Source of the DNA: Clostridiales bacterium
GTDB taxonomy: Bacteria; Bacillota; Clostridia; Oscillospirales; Oscillospiraceae
DNA: 60,444 nt
Direction: 5' to 3'
Assembly: GCA_012523085.1 (NCBI GenBank)
Contig: JAAYJC010000009.1
Span: 1 to 60,444, forward strand
Each line of letters starts with the position of its first letter. Within the stretch, counting starts at the first letter, position 1. The position numbers were made by a program, and so were the translations under genes. This document shows, in pieces, positions 27,788-35,097 of the stretch. The notes under the pieces are model-generated. The model was not told the DNA's origin. It saw only the letters and a program-made list of their open reading frames with translations, and did not search any database.

Positions 27788-28273
27788 ATGTTTGTTTTTA
27801 CCGCTAAATTCGACAAGAAAAAGGCTATTTTGATCGTGATCGCTTTGGCTGTTTTGTTGCTTGCGATTATTCTGATCGCCGGGAGCCTGAGCCGCGGCAA
27901 AACGAAAGACACCAGCCTGTCAAACGTAAGCCTCAGCAGCAATGAAGACCGGGTTGCTTATTTGAATGCACTCGGATGGGAAGTCAGTGACACTCCGCTT
28001 GACACACAGGAGATTGTCATTCCACGTGAATTTTCCGGCGTATATGCAGACTATGCGGACTTGCAAAACGAACAGGGATTCAATCTGGAAAAGTTCAGCG
28101 GTATGACAGCGGTCAGATATACATACAGAATTTTAAACTACCCGGGAGGAGACAACACCGTCGTTGCCGATATGATCATTCATAAAAACAAGCTGATCGC
28201 AGGCGATATTCAATCCACAGCGCTCAACGGCTTCATGCACGGCATCACCCGGAATTCCGAGAGTGCTCAGTAA
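27788..28273 (+). CDS. DUF4830-type membrane-anchored protein, function unknown
   Basis: 161 residues from the ATG at 27788; GGAGG sits 8 nt upstream. The layout is a short FVFTAKFDKKK N-terminus, one membrane segment (about 14-35) and an external domain with YLNALGWEVSDTPLDTQEIVIP, YTYRILNYPG and the end LNGFMHGI. I recognise this as the DUF4830 pattern of Clostridia, where it occurs as a lone gene with no proven role. It is the only plus-strand gene within the first 54 kb and has its own short leader with a 7-bp hairpin (27740-27758). Confidence 0.82.
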   Translation: MFVFTAKFDKKKAILIVIALAVLLLAIILIAGSLSRGKTKDTSLSNVSLSSNEDRVAYLNALGWEVSDTPLDTQEIVIPREFSGVYADYADLQNEQGFNLEKFSGMTAVRYTYRILNYPGGDNTVVADMIIHKNKLIAGDIQSTALNGFMHGITRNSESAQ

Positions 28274-28398
28274 GTTGGAACCGCAAAATGCATGCCATGC
28301 TGCTTTTTAGAGAATAGTATGAGCATCAGGATTAAAAGGCCTCTGACGCTTTGTCCGCATGGCCATAATACTGATTTTCAATTCATCCCAAGAACAAC

Positions 28399-28485
28399 AA
28401 TCGATTTGGCCGCCAAATATGACGGCGGCCATTTGTTCAATCAATTTTTCCTGACTATTTGTGCTGCCGTCTCGCGGCAGAATGG
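28399..28485 (+). repeat. 87-bp structured repeat, copy 1
   Basis: The block is nearly the same as 30653-30739 read on the opposite strand: 87 aligned bases, 5 differences, no gaps. It holds two hairpins: GGCCGCC with GGCGGCC (loop AAATATGAC) and CTGCCG with CGGCAG. Both copies keep one open reading frame (IDLAAKYDGGHL, FFLTICAA, SRQNG), which may be incidental. Copy 1 lies 93 nt downstream of the ispH-S1 stop codon. Confidence 0.9.
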
Positions 28486-28520
28486 CGATTAATATGAGTT
28501 TTGCTGTATATTACTAAACC

Positions 28521-28555
28521 TTATCAGGCTGCCGACAATGTCGGCAGCCTGATAA
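28521..28555. terminator. Long hairpin between convergent genes, likely bidirectional terminator
   Basis: A 16-bp perfect stem (28521-28536 with 28540-28555, loop of 3) lies 22 nt behind the ispH-S1 stop and 247 nt behind the plus-strand gene. Neither side has a proper T tract after the stem, so termination efficiency is uncertain, but no other candidate exists for either gene. Confidence 0.6.
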
Positions 28556-28577
28556 AAATTTACTGACTTGCTTTACG

Positions 28578-30644
28578 CTATTCCTGCGTATAACTATCTG
28601 CGGCGGCTTCCTTATATTCGCTTGCCGCATCTGTGTCATATACCACTTCAGGCTCGCCGGTGCTTTCCGCTTGCACTTCGATTTCGGGCTCTTCCATCAG
28701 CGCCTTTATGCTCAGAGATACCTTTTGCTTTTCGTAATCAATGTTTGTTATCTTTACCTGAACTTCCTGGTCCTCGGATAAAATCTCGCTGGGCTTCCCG
28801 ATTCTGCGTTCGTTTGTAATTTGAGAAACGTGGATTAGTCCGTCAACACCCGGAAGTATTTCGGCAAATGCGCCGAATTGCATGAGCTTGACGACTTTCA
28901 CGGTCACTATGCTGCCTATCTGATAATCTTCCGTAAACTTGGTCCATGGGTTATCGGCCATTGTCCTGTAACCGAGTGATATTTTTCTGTTTTCTTTGTC
29001 GAATGACAAGACATATACATCCGCTTTATCTCCGACGTTCAAAACCTCTGACGGATGCTTGATTCTCTTCCAGCTGAGTTCCGAAACATGCACCATTCCG
29101 TCCACGCCGCCGATGTCGATAAAGGCGCCGTAAGATGTAAGGGACTTTACGGTTCCCGTATAGGTTTTTCCGACCTCTATCTCGTTCCATGTTTGCTCAG
29201 CCAGGGCTCTGCGGACTTCATTGGCTGCTTCGCGAATCGAACCGACCACACGGCGCCTGGAATGATTAACCTCGGTCACGCGCAGCTTCTGCTTTGTTTT
29301 CAGGAGCGCCGACAATTCGCTTCCCTTGGGCAGCCCGCTCTGAGAGGCCGGGACAAATACCCTGATGCCCCTGACAAGCACGATAATCCCGCCTTTGTTT
29401 TCCTCAATGACGGTACCTTCTACTATTGTTCTTTCCTGTCTTGCCTGCTCGATGGTTTCCCAGTTTTTCACTGTGTCAAGGCGCTTCTTGGAAAGCATGA
29501 TGGTGCCTTCTATATCGTTGACACGCATCACAAATGTTTCAATTTCTCCGCCTACAGACACGATATCCTCCGGCTTTAAATCCGGATCATCGGTCAATTC
29601 CGAAAGGGGTATGTACCCTGAATACTTTGTTCCAAGATCCACAGATACTTCCGTCGGACTGATAGATTGAACCGTTCCGGTTACCTTTTCACCGGTGCTT
29701 AATGTCTTGAAGTTCCTTTCCAGCATTTCATCGAAGGATTCGGATATATTCTCCTCACTCACCGTGTTTGCTTTTTCATTGAATTCCATTTCTTTGAATT
29801 CGTCAGTCATCTTCTTGTGAACCTCCTTAATAATCCATGCCGGAGTAGAGGCGCCAGCCGTGACGCCGATGATATCTGCTCCATCCAGTTCAGACAGATC
29901 AAGTTCGATGGCAGATTCTGCATAAAGTACCCGCGGGCATTTCTTTTTACATATTTCCGCAAGCCTTAAGGCGTTTGCACTGCGCTTGTCGCCGAGCACT
30001 ATCACGGCGTCGCAGCCTGACGCTATATCTTCTGCCTCTTTCTGGCGTCTGGACGTAGCATCGCATATTGTATCAAACATTTCGATGTTTGTATACTCTT
30101 TTTTAAGAAAATCATCGCATTTTTTGACCGTATCCAGCGCTTCCGTTGTCTGGTGGACAACGCTGATAGGCGTATTTTTATCGGGAAGCTCCGTTTGTAT
30201 ACGCTCTTTAATGTCGCTTATATCTTTGAATACGACAGCCGTATCCGCCCACCCGCAGATTGCCTGTACTTCCGGATGCTCCCGGCTTCCGATAATAACT
30301 GTAACCCGCCCCTGTTCAGAAGCTTTTTCAACGATCCTGTGAATCCTGGAAACATTCGGACAAGTCGCGTCGATGATGGTATGGCCTTTCTCTTTTAAAT
30401 CATTATATACATTTCGTGAGATTCCATGCGACCGTATGATCACCGTTGAGCCGGGCGGGAGTTCTCTTATATCCGATACCTCACGAACACCTTTGTTGAG
30501 AAGAGACGATACCGCATACCTGTTGTGGACCAGTGAACCGAGGGTATAACAGCGCTCCGATTGGACCGCCGCTTTTTCCGCTATTTCCAAAGCCCTGCTG
30601 ACACCGTAGCAAAAGCCGGCGGTTTTGGCTACAATAACCTTCAT
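28578..30644 (-). CDS. ispH: IspH fused to four S1 RNA-binding domains
   Basis: 688 residues from the ATG at 30644. Residues 1-285 are IspH (LytB), the [4Fe-4S] enzyme that makes IPP and DMAPP in the last MEP step; its cluster cysteines are in GFCYGVSRAL, DATCPNVSR and TICDATSRR. The remainder has four S1 folds, among them TGTVQSISPTEVSVDLG, EGTVIEENKGGIIVLV, GTVKSLTSYGAFIDIGG and VKLMQFGAFAEI. This fusion is known in Clostridia, where it stands in for ribosomal protein S1. It ends the cmk-plsC unit. The earlier MEP genes ispD and ispF are at 40-41 kb. An 87-bp repeat abuts its ribosome-binding site. Confidence 0.96.
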   Translation of the reverse strand: MKVIVAKTAGFCYGVSRALEIAEKAAVQSERCYTLGSLVHNRYAVSSLLNKGVREVSDIRELPPGSTVIIRSHGISRNVYNDLKEKGHTIIDATCPNVSRIHRIVEKASEQGRVTVIIGSREHPEVQAICGWADTAVVFKDISDIKERIQTELPDKNTPISVVHQTTEALDTVKKCDDFLKKEYTNIEMFDTICDATSRRQKEAEDIASGCDAVIVLGDKRSANALRLAEICKKKCPRVLYAESAIELDLSELDGADIIGVTAGASTPAWIIKEVHKKMTDEFKEMEFNEKANTVSEENISESFDEMLERNFKTLSTGEKVTGTVQSISPTEVSVDLGTKYSGYIPLSELTDDPDLKPEDIVSVGGEIETFVMRVNDIEGTIMLSKKRLDTVKNWETIEQARQERTIVEGTVIEENKGGIIVLVRGIRVFVPASQSGLPKGSELSALLKTKQKLRVTEVNHSRRRVVGSIREAANEVRRALAEQTWNEIEVGKTYTGTVKSLTSYGAFIDIGGVDGMVHVSELSWKRIKHPSEVLNVGDKADVYVLSFDKENRKISLGYRTMADNPWTKFTEDYQIGSIVTVKVVKLMQFGAFAEILPGVDGLIHVSQITNERRIGKPSEILSEDQEVQVKITNIDYEKQKVSLSIKALMEEPEIEVQAESTGEPEVVYDTDAASEYKEAAADSYTQE

Positions 30645-30652
30645 AAAACCTT

Positions 30653-30739
30653 CCATTCTGCCGCGAAGCGGCAGCACAAATAGTCAGGAAAAATCGAGTG
30701 AGCAAATGGCCGCCGTCATATTTGGCGGCCAAATCGATT
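30653..30739 (-). repeat. 87-bp structured repeat, copy 2, in the ispH-S1 leader
   Basis: The minus-strand reading matches copy 1 (82 of 87 bases). The second hairpin has a changed loop but an intact and even longer stem (CTGCCGC with GCGGCAG). The repeat ends with ATGG directly before AAGG and the ispH start codon at 30644, so its terminal bases join the ribosome-binding site. The two copies point toward each other around the gene. Confidence 0.9.
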
Positions 30740-30750
30740 TCTTCCGTGCA

Positions 30751-30788
30751 TGAAAGTATTTTCATAGCGTGAAAGTATTTTCACGCTA
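30751..30788. repeat. Two adjacent palindromes behind plsC
   Basis: TGAAAGTATTTTCA (30751-30764) is followed at once by a larger hairpin with a 10-bp stem, TAGCGTGAAA with TTTCACGCTA (30765-30788). Both share the core GAAAGTATTTTC. They lie 48 nt after the plsC stop; without a T tract they are weak terminators at best. Confidence 0.7.
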
Positions 30789-30836
30789 CCCTTCATCCTG
30801 TCTTATCCGGACTCAGCCGCCCAGATTTGCGAAAAC

Positions 30837-31421
30837 TCATAGTTCCTTTTGCAGCTGATTGATTTTAGACATCAATTGATCGGCATATGTTCCATAATGT
30901 TCCGCTCCGCCCTTTAATTTCCCCAGCGTATACGGCTCGCCGATTACAACGGGTACCGTTGAAAACAGTTTTTTCCGCCGCGGTATGTAGACCGGCACGA
31001 TCGGTACGCCGGTTCTTGAGGCGATCATAATCGCACCTGTCTTAACAGAACCGGCAATGTCCTCATTGAGCCTTGTGCCTTCCGGAAAAAGGGCGATCTT
31101 GTATCCGTCCTTCAGCGCGCGAATGATGGATCTCACCGCAGTCACATCGGAGCTTCCCCTTTCAATTCCGATTGTGCCCGCTTTTTTAATCAAAAAGCCA
31201 AACAGCGGTATCTTTATCAATTCCGCTTTTGCTACAAAGCGTAAAAAATGCTTTCTCCCGAGACCGATAGCGAGCAGAATTATATCGGAATATGCCGAAT
31301 GATTTGCGCAAATAAGCGCCGCACCCTCCGGCAGTCTTTCTCTGTGATAGGCCTTTGTTCTGTAAACCAGGCTGAAGAACGGGTATAAAAGAGTATAAAA
31401 CAGAAGATAAATTTTTCTCAT
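30837..31421 (-). CDS. plsC: 1-acyl-sn-glycerol-3-phosphate acyltransferase
   Basis: 194 residues. The catalytic HxxxxD is in ICANHSAYSDI (about residues 39-44 of the core), and the substrate motif is ALFPEGTRLNED. A hydrophobic N-terminus (LLFYTLLYPFFSLVY) anchors it to the membrane. PlsC adds the second acyl chain to make phosphatidic acid, following the PlsX/PlsY step (plsX at 10 kb). The start overlaps cmk by 4 nt, and cmk-plsC-ispH/S1 is a conserved Clostridia order. Confidence 0.94.
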   Translation of the reverse strand: MRKIYLLFYTLLYPFFSLVYRTKAYHRERLPEGAALICANHSAYSDIILLAIGLGRKHFLRFVAKAELIKIPLFGFLIKKAGTIGIERGSSDVTAVRSIIRALKDGYKIALFPEGTRLNEDIAGSVKTGAIMIASRTGVPIVPVYIPRRKKLFSTVPVVIGEPYTLGKLKGGAEHYGTYADQLMSKINQLQKEL

Positions 31422-32104
31422 TTGCAGGCCGCCTTTTTGATGAGCCCGGCAACCTTCTCATAGCTCTGCTCCAGCCCGAGCTGCGTTGTATCTATCGTTA
31501 TGCTGTCTTTTGCCGGACGAAGAGGTGAAATGGCTCTGCTCGAGTCATTCTTGTCTCTTTCTTTCATTTGCGCATATACATCATGATAATTTGTTTTAAC
31601 GCCTTTGCTGCAGAGCTCCAAATAGCGCCTTTTTGCCCTCTCCTCAGCCGACGCAGTCAGAAAAATCTTCACATCCGCCTGCGGAAGCACCACGGTTCCG
31701 ATATCTCTTCCGTCCATCACAACGCTGCGCTTTCGGGCGACATCTCGCTGCATATCCAGAAGAAACGCTCTCACCGACGGCAAAGCGGATACATCGGAGG
31801 CGTACCGTGATATTTCCGGTTCTCTGATACTCTCGGTTACATCCTCGCCGCCCAGAATCATTCGCTGCAGCCCCGAATCGTCATAACAAATATCCATATG
31901 AATTGACGGCAGAAGGCCGGAGACATCCTGTTCGCTTCTCGGCGATACTCCGGCCCTTTTCACGAAAAGTCCAACCGTCCTATAAACAGCGCCGGTATCG
32001 ACATAGACAAAGCCGAATCTGTTTGACACCATTTTGGCGATTGTGCTCTTACCCGCGCCGCTTGGTCCGTCTATTGCAACGCTGATTTTTTTCTCTTCTG
32101 ACAT
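31418..32104 (-). CDS. cmk: Cytidylate kinase
   Basis: 228 residues. The P loop is AIDGPSGAGKSTIAK (about 11-25). Other motifs are YVDTGAVYRTVGLF, VMDGRDIGTVVLP and the lid region EERAKRRYLEL. It phosphorylates CMP and dCMP, recycling CMP from lipid synthesis and RNA turnover. It starts the cmk-plsC-ispH/S1 string, 32 nt after the flavoprotein gene. Confidence 0.96.
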   Translation of the reverse strand: MSEEKKISVAIDGPSGAGKSTIAKMVSNRFGFVYVDTGAVYRTVGLFVKRAGVSPRSEQDVSGLLPSIHMDICYDDSGLQRMILGGEDVTESIREPEISRYASDVSALPSVRAFLLDMQRDVARKRSVVMDGRDIGTVVLPQADVKIFLTASAEERAKRRYLELCSKGVKTNYHDVYAQMKERDKNDSSRAISPLRPAKDSITIDTTQLGLEQSYEKVAGLIKKAACK

Positions 32105-32136
32105 TATTGCATCTCAACCTTTATATTAGCGTTAAT

Positions 32137-33396
32137 TTAGCCTCGTATTGCCGCCGCCGCAGCTTTGCCTGCCGCCCGGCCCGACGACCAGGCAATCTGC
32201 AGGTTAAACCCGCCGGTATAGGCGTCAACGTCCAGAATCTCTCCCGCAAAATACAATCCCTTAACCAGTTTTGATTCCATCGTAGCGGGCTTGATTTCTT
32301 TTATGTTCACACCGCCGGATGTAATCACTGCTTCGTCAACCGGTCTCGGGCCTTTAATCTCGATGGTAAATGCCTTGAACAGCCTGACCAGTTCGGCTCT
32401 CTGCTTTTTTGTAATCGAGTTTACCTTCGTGTCGGGGGGGATGCCGGAACGTCTGATTAAAACAGGAATCATAAGTTTCGCAGCCAGATCACCAAGCGCA
32501 TTTGAAAAATCTTTGTTGCGGTATTTTTCAAAATCACCGAGTAAACGCAAATCGAATTTTTTATCATCCAGAGCCGGCTTTAAATCCAACCTGACCTGAT
32601 AATTCTCCTGACTTTCTCTGTTCATATGTGCGCTACAGGAAAGCACCATCGGCCCGGATAGGCCAAAATGCGTAAACTGCATTTCGCCGAGATCCTGAAA
32701 TACTTTGCCGCTTTTTGATCCCCATAAAGACAGCCCGACGTTTTTCAGTGAAAGCCCCTGCATCTGAGCGCAGAATTCATCTTCGGACTCCAGCGGTACA
32801 AGAGAGCCGCGAAGCGGCATTACGGTATGCCCGACGCTTTTTGCCAGATGGCAGCCGTCTCCGGTCGAACCTGTCTTCGGATAAGAAACGCCGCCCGTGC
32901 AGATTATGGCGGCGCGGCATTCTATTGATTCATTATCCGTATTTACCCCTTCAATCATGCCGTTTGCCGCCGTTATACCCGTTACCCTGCCTTTTTTTAC
33001 CGACACACCAAGCTCGCTTATTCGCGAAACTAAGGCGTCTGCCACATCGGATGCCTTGTCGGATACGGGAAACACCCTGTTTCCCCGCTCTGTCTTCAGC
33101 GGTACGTTAAGCTTTTCAAAAAAACGCATCGTATCTTCAGACCCGAAGGCTTTAAGCGCGCTGTAAAGAAACCTTCCGTTTCTTATGACATTTCTCTGAA
33201 TCGTATCCGTATCGCAGTTATTGGTCAGGTTACAGCGACCCTTTCCGGTTATTCTGAGCTTTATACCGAGGCGGTCGTTGCGTTCAATGAGCATCACGCC
33301 GGCACCCAGTTCCGCTGCCGTTATGGCCGACATCATACCGGCAGCTCCGCCGCCTATGATGACAATATCAGTCCTCTGCCTTTTCGTATACTTCAT
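32137..33396 (-). CDS. HI0933/YhiN-type FAD-dependent oxidoreductase
   Basis: 419 residues from the ATG at 33396. The FAD-binding motif is IVIIGGGAAGMMSAITAAELG, with GIKLRITGKGRCNLTNN just after, a hallmark of the HI0933 family. The end, GGFNLQIAWSSGRAAGKAAA, completes the flavin site. The physiological substrate of the family is not established. The start lies inside the end of the RpiR-type gene (29-nt overlap), so the two are translated from one message. Confidence 0.92.
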   Translation of the reverse strand: MKYTKRQRTDIVIIGGGAAGMMSAITAAELGAGVMLIERNDRLGIKLRITGKGRCNLTNNCDTDTIQRNVIRNGRFLYSALKAFGSEDTMRFFEKLNVPLKTERGNRVFPVSDKASDVADALVSRISELGVSVKKGRVTGITAANGMIEGVNTDNESIECRAAIICTGGVSYPKTGSTGDGCHLAKSVGHTVMPLRGSLVPLESEDEFCAQMQGLSLKNVGLSLWGSKSGKVFQDLGEMQFTHFGLSGPMVLSCSAHMNRESQENYQVRLDLKPALDDKKFDLRLLGDFEKYRNKDFSNALGDLAAKLMIPVLIRRSGIPPDTKVNSITKKQRAELVRLFKAFTIEIKGPRPVDEAVITSGGVNIKEIKPATMESKLVKGLYFAGEILDVDAYTGGFNLQIAWSSGRAAGKAAAAAIRG

Positions 33397-34231
33397 ACTC
33401 GTCCCAGATCCGTTCCAGTTCCTCAAAAGTATTATTAAGCTTCTCCTGTGTTCCTGTACCCACCGCTACAATCAGGGCATTAATTAAACTTAAAGGCCCT
33501 ACCAGCGAATCCACAAAGGATACCATATCGCTTTTGGCAAAAAGATTGATACTTGCGATTTTGGCCAACGGAGATGTCTCGGCGTCTGTGATTCCGATTA
33601 CCGTCGCACCCATGTCTCTGGAAAAACGAAGCGCTTTAACCGTCCGTTTTGAGTAACGGGGAAAGGATATGCCGATCACAACATCATCTGAGGATATCCG
33701 CAATATCTGTTCATATACCGCACTTGCGGCACTGTCTTGCAAAATTGTGACATTATCAAACAAAAGATTGAAATAAAAGCCCATAAAGACCGAAAGCGCT
33801 GCGGAGGTTCTTGTCCCGATGATATAGATTCGTCTCGCCTTTAATATTTCCGTTACCGCCAGGTTAAACTTCTGCCTGTCGACCGATTCCATGGTCATCC
33901 GGATTTTCTCGATATCGGATTCCAGAATCGATGTCAGGGTTTCTTTGGTGTCCATCACGATCTTCGCAACTTCAATGCGCTGTACGGATGTCAGCCTGTT
34001 TCTGATCATCTCCTGTAGTGCCCTGCGCATCTCGGGATACCCCTCAAAGCCGAGTTCGGAGGCAAACCGTACAACTGTAGATTCACTGACGCCGACCGTC
34101 CTGCCAAGTCTCGCAGCGGTCATAAATGCAGCCTTATCGAAACTCTCCTTGATAAACCTTGCGATTCTGCTTTGCCCCTTTGAGAATTCTCCGCGCTTTT
34201 GCTCAATCAGGGACAAGATATCCTTATCCAT
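33368..34231 (-). CDS. RpiR/MurR-family transcriptional regulator
   Basis: 287 residues from the ATG at 34231, with AAAGGA at 9-nt spacing. The N-terminal RpiR helix-turn-helix contains KGQSRIARFIKE and GRTVGVSESTVVRFASELGF. The C-terminal SIS domain (about 115-250), which binds phosphosugars, includes RIYIIGTRTSAALS and GISFPRYSKRTV. Family members control sugar-phosphate or amino-sugar genes, but no such genes are nearby, so its target is unknown. It has its own promoter and is followed by the HI0933-type gene. Confidence 0.92.
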   Translation of the reverse strand: MDKDILSLIEQKRGEFSKGQSRIARFIKESFDKAAFMTAARLGRTVGVSESTVVRFASELGFEGYPEMRRALQEMIRNRLTSVQRIEVAKIVMDTKETLTSILESDIEKIRMTMESVDRQKFNLAVTEILKARRIYIIGTRTSAALSVFMGFYFNLLFDNVTILQDSAASAVYEQILRISSDDVVIGISFPRYSKRTVKALRFSRDMGATVIGITDAETSPLAKIASINLFAKSDMVSFVDSLVGPLSLINALIVAVGTGTQEKLNNTFEELERIWDEYEVYEKAED

Positions 34232-34275
34232 TGTATGAAGTCCTTTCAGCCTGCGCATATTTATCTCGCATTGAG

Positions 34276-34303
34276 ATGATATCAAAAATATGAATTTTTG
34301 CAA
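34276..34303 (-). promoter_or_regulatory. Promoter for the RpiR-type gene
   Basis: Minus-strand TTGCAA (34298-34303), a 16-nt spacer, TATCAT (34276-34281). It gives a leader of roughly 40 nt and lies just behind the rluB stop. Confidence 0.5.
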
Positions 34304-34314
34304 GCACCTTTGCG

Positions 34315-35079
34315 CTATTTCTGCAAATTGAACAGGTCATATCTTATCGTTTTGACCTGCGCGCGTTTTCGGTCCGTGTTTTGTAAATCATTGATCTCCT
34401 TGCTGCTCAGATATCTCCACATGCCCGGCTTCAGGTCGCCCAGTTTCAGCTTACCCTGCGATATTCTTTTAAGCCTCAAAACGTCCAGGCCCGCCATTTT
34501 GCACATTCTCCTGATCTGTCTGTTCTTCCCCTCATAAATCACCATGGAAATAAGCGCGGCTTCGTTGTTTTGATGCAGGATCTTCACCTCTGCCGGCAGA
34601 AGCGTTTCTTTGTCCAAAACCATCTCATTTTTAAGCAGCTCCCGGGCGGCGGCGATATCTTTTCCTTTGATCCGGACCAAGTACCGTTTAGGCACATGAT
34701 ACGACGGGTGCGTTAACCGGTTTGCAAGCGCTCCGTCGTTTGTCATGATCAGAAGCCCCTCCGAATCCATGTCCAACCGCCCGACGGGGTAAACCCGTGC
34801 GCTACAGTTTTTAACCAGGTCCAGGACTGTTTTTCTGCCCTTTTCATCGCTTGTTGTTGTGACATATCCGCGCGGCTTATTGAGCATTATGTAAACCCGC
34901 TTACCGTTGGAGGTCAGCGGGTTTCCGTCAATTTCGATTTGGTCGGCGGTTTGATCCGCCTTTTGCCCGAGCACAGCAATGCTGCCGTTTACTGTAACAC
35001 GTCCGGCGGTTATCAGCCGTTCGGCCTCCCTGCGGGACGCTAACCCGCAGTCCGATATAATCTTCTGCAGTCTTTCCAG
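34315..35079 (-). CDS. rluB: RluB-type 23S rRNA pseudouridine synthase, likely CTG start
   Basis: 254 residues if translation begins at the CTG at 35079. From there the protein reads MERLQKIISDCGLASRREAE, the family S4 domain, and GGAGG lies 9 nt upstream of that CTG. The first ATG, GTG or TTG in frame is the GTG at 34974, which would delete most of the S4 domain. The catalytic aspartate is in PVGRLDMDSEGLLIMTNDG and the RluB-type EGKNRQIRRM follows. RluB makes pseudouridine 2605 of 23S rRNA. The gene starts 18 nt after the D,D-carboxypeptidase stop. An unseen sequencing error could also explain the missing start. Confidence 0.93.
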   Translation of the reverse strand: MERLQKIISDCGLASRREAERLITAGRVTVNGSIAVLGQKADQTADQIEIDGNPLTSNGKRVYIMLNKPRGYVTTTSDEKGRKTVLDLVKNCSARVYPVGRLDMDSEGLLIMTNDGALANRLTHPSYHVPKRYLVRIKGKDIAAARELLKNEMVLDKETLLPAEVKILHQNNEAALISMVIYEGKNRQIRRMCKMAGLDVLRLKRISQGKLKLGDLKPGMWRYLSSKEINDLQNTDRKRAQVKTIRYDLFNLQK

Positions 35080-35097
35080 CTTCGGGCACCTCCGGTA

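Larger units (their letters stand above)
28274..28577. other. Convergent intergenic region with repeat copy 1 and a long hairpin
   Basis: This 304-bp gap lies between the converging DUF4830-type and ispH-S1 genes. It contains copy 1 of the 87-bp repeat (28399-28485) and a 16-bp hairpin (28521-28555). The first 125 bp show nothing I can name. Confidence 0.7.

Noticed and set aside
28399..30739. The inverted 87-bp repeats as terminal repeats of a transposon
   Set aside because: The enclosed DNA is a single essential gene in its normal neighbourhood, there is no transposase, and the repeats have internal hairpins and non-terminal positions. They are reported as a repeat pair instead.
30481..30765. 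Minus-strand open frame overlapping repeat copy 2 and the ispH start
   Set aside because: Out of frame with ispH, lacks a ribosome-binding site, and consists of repeat plus ispH shadow.
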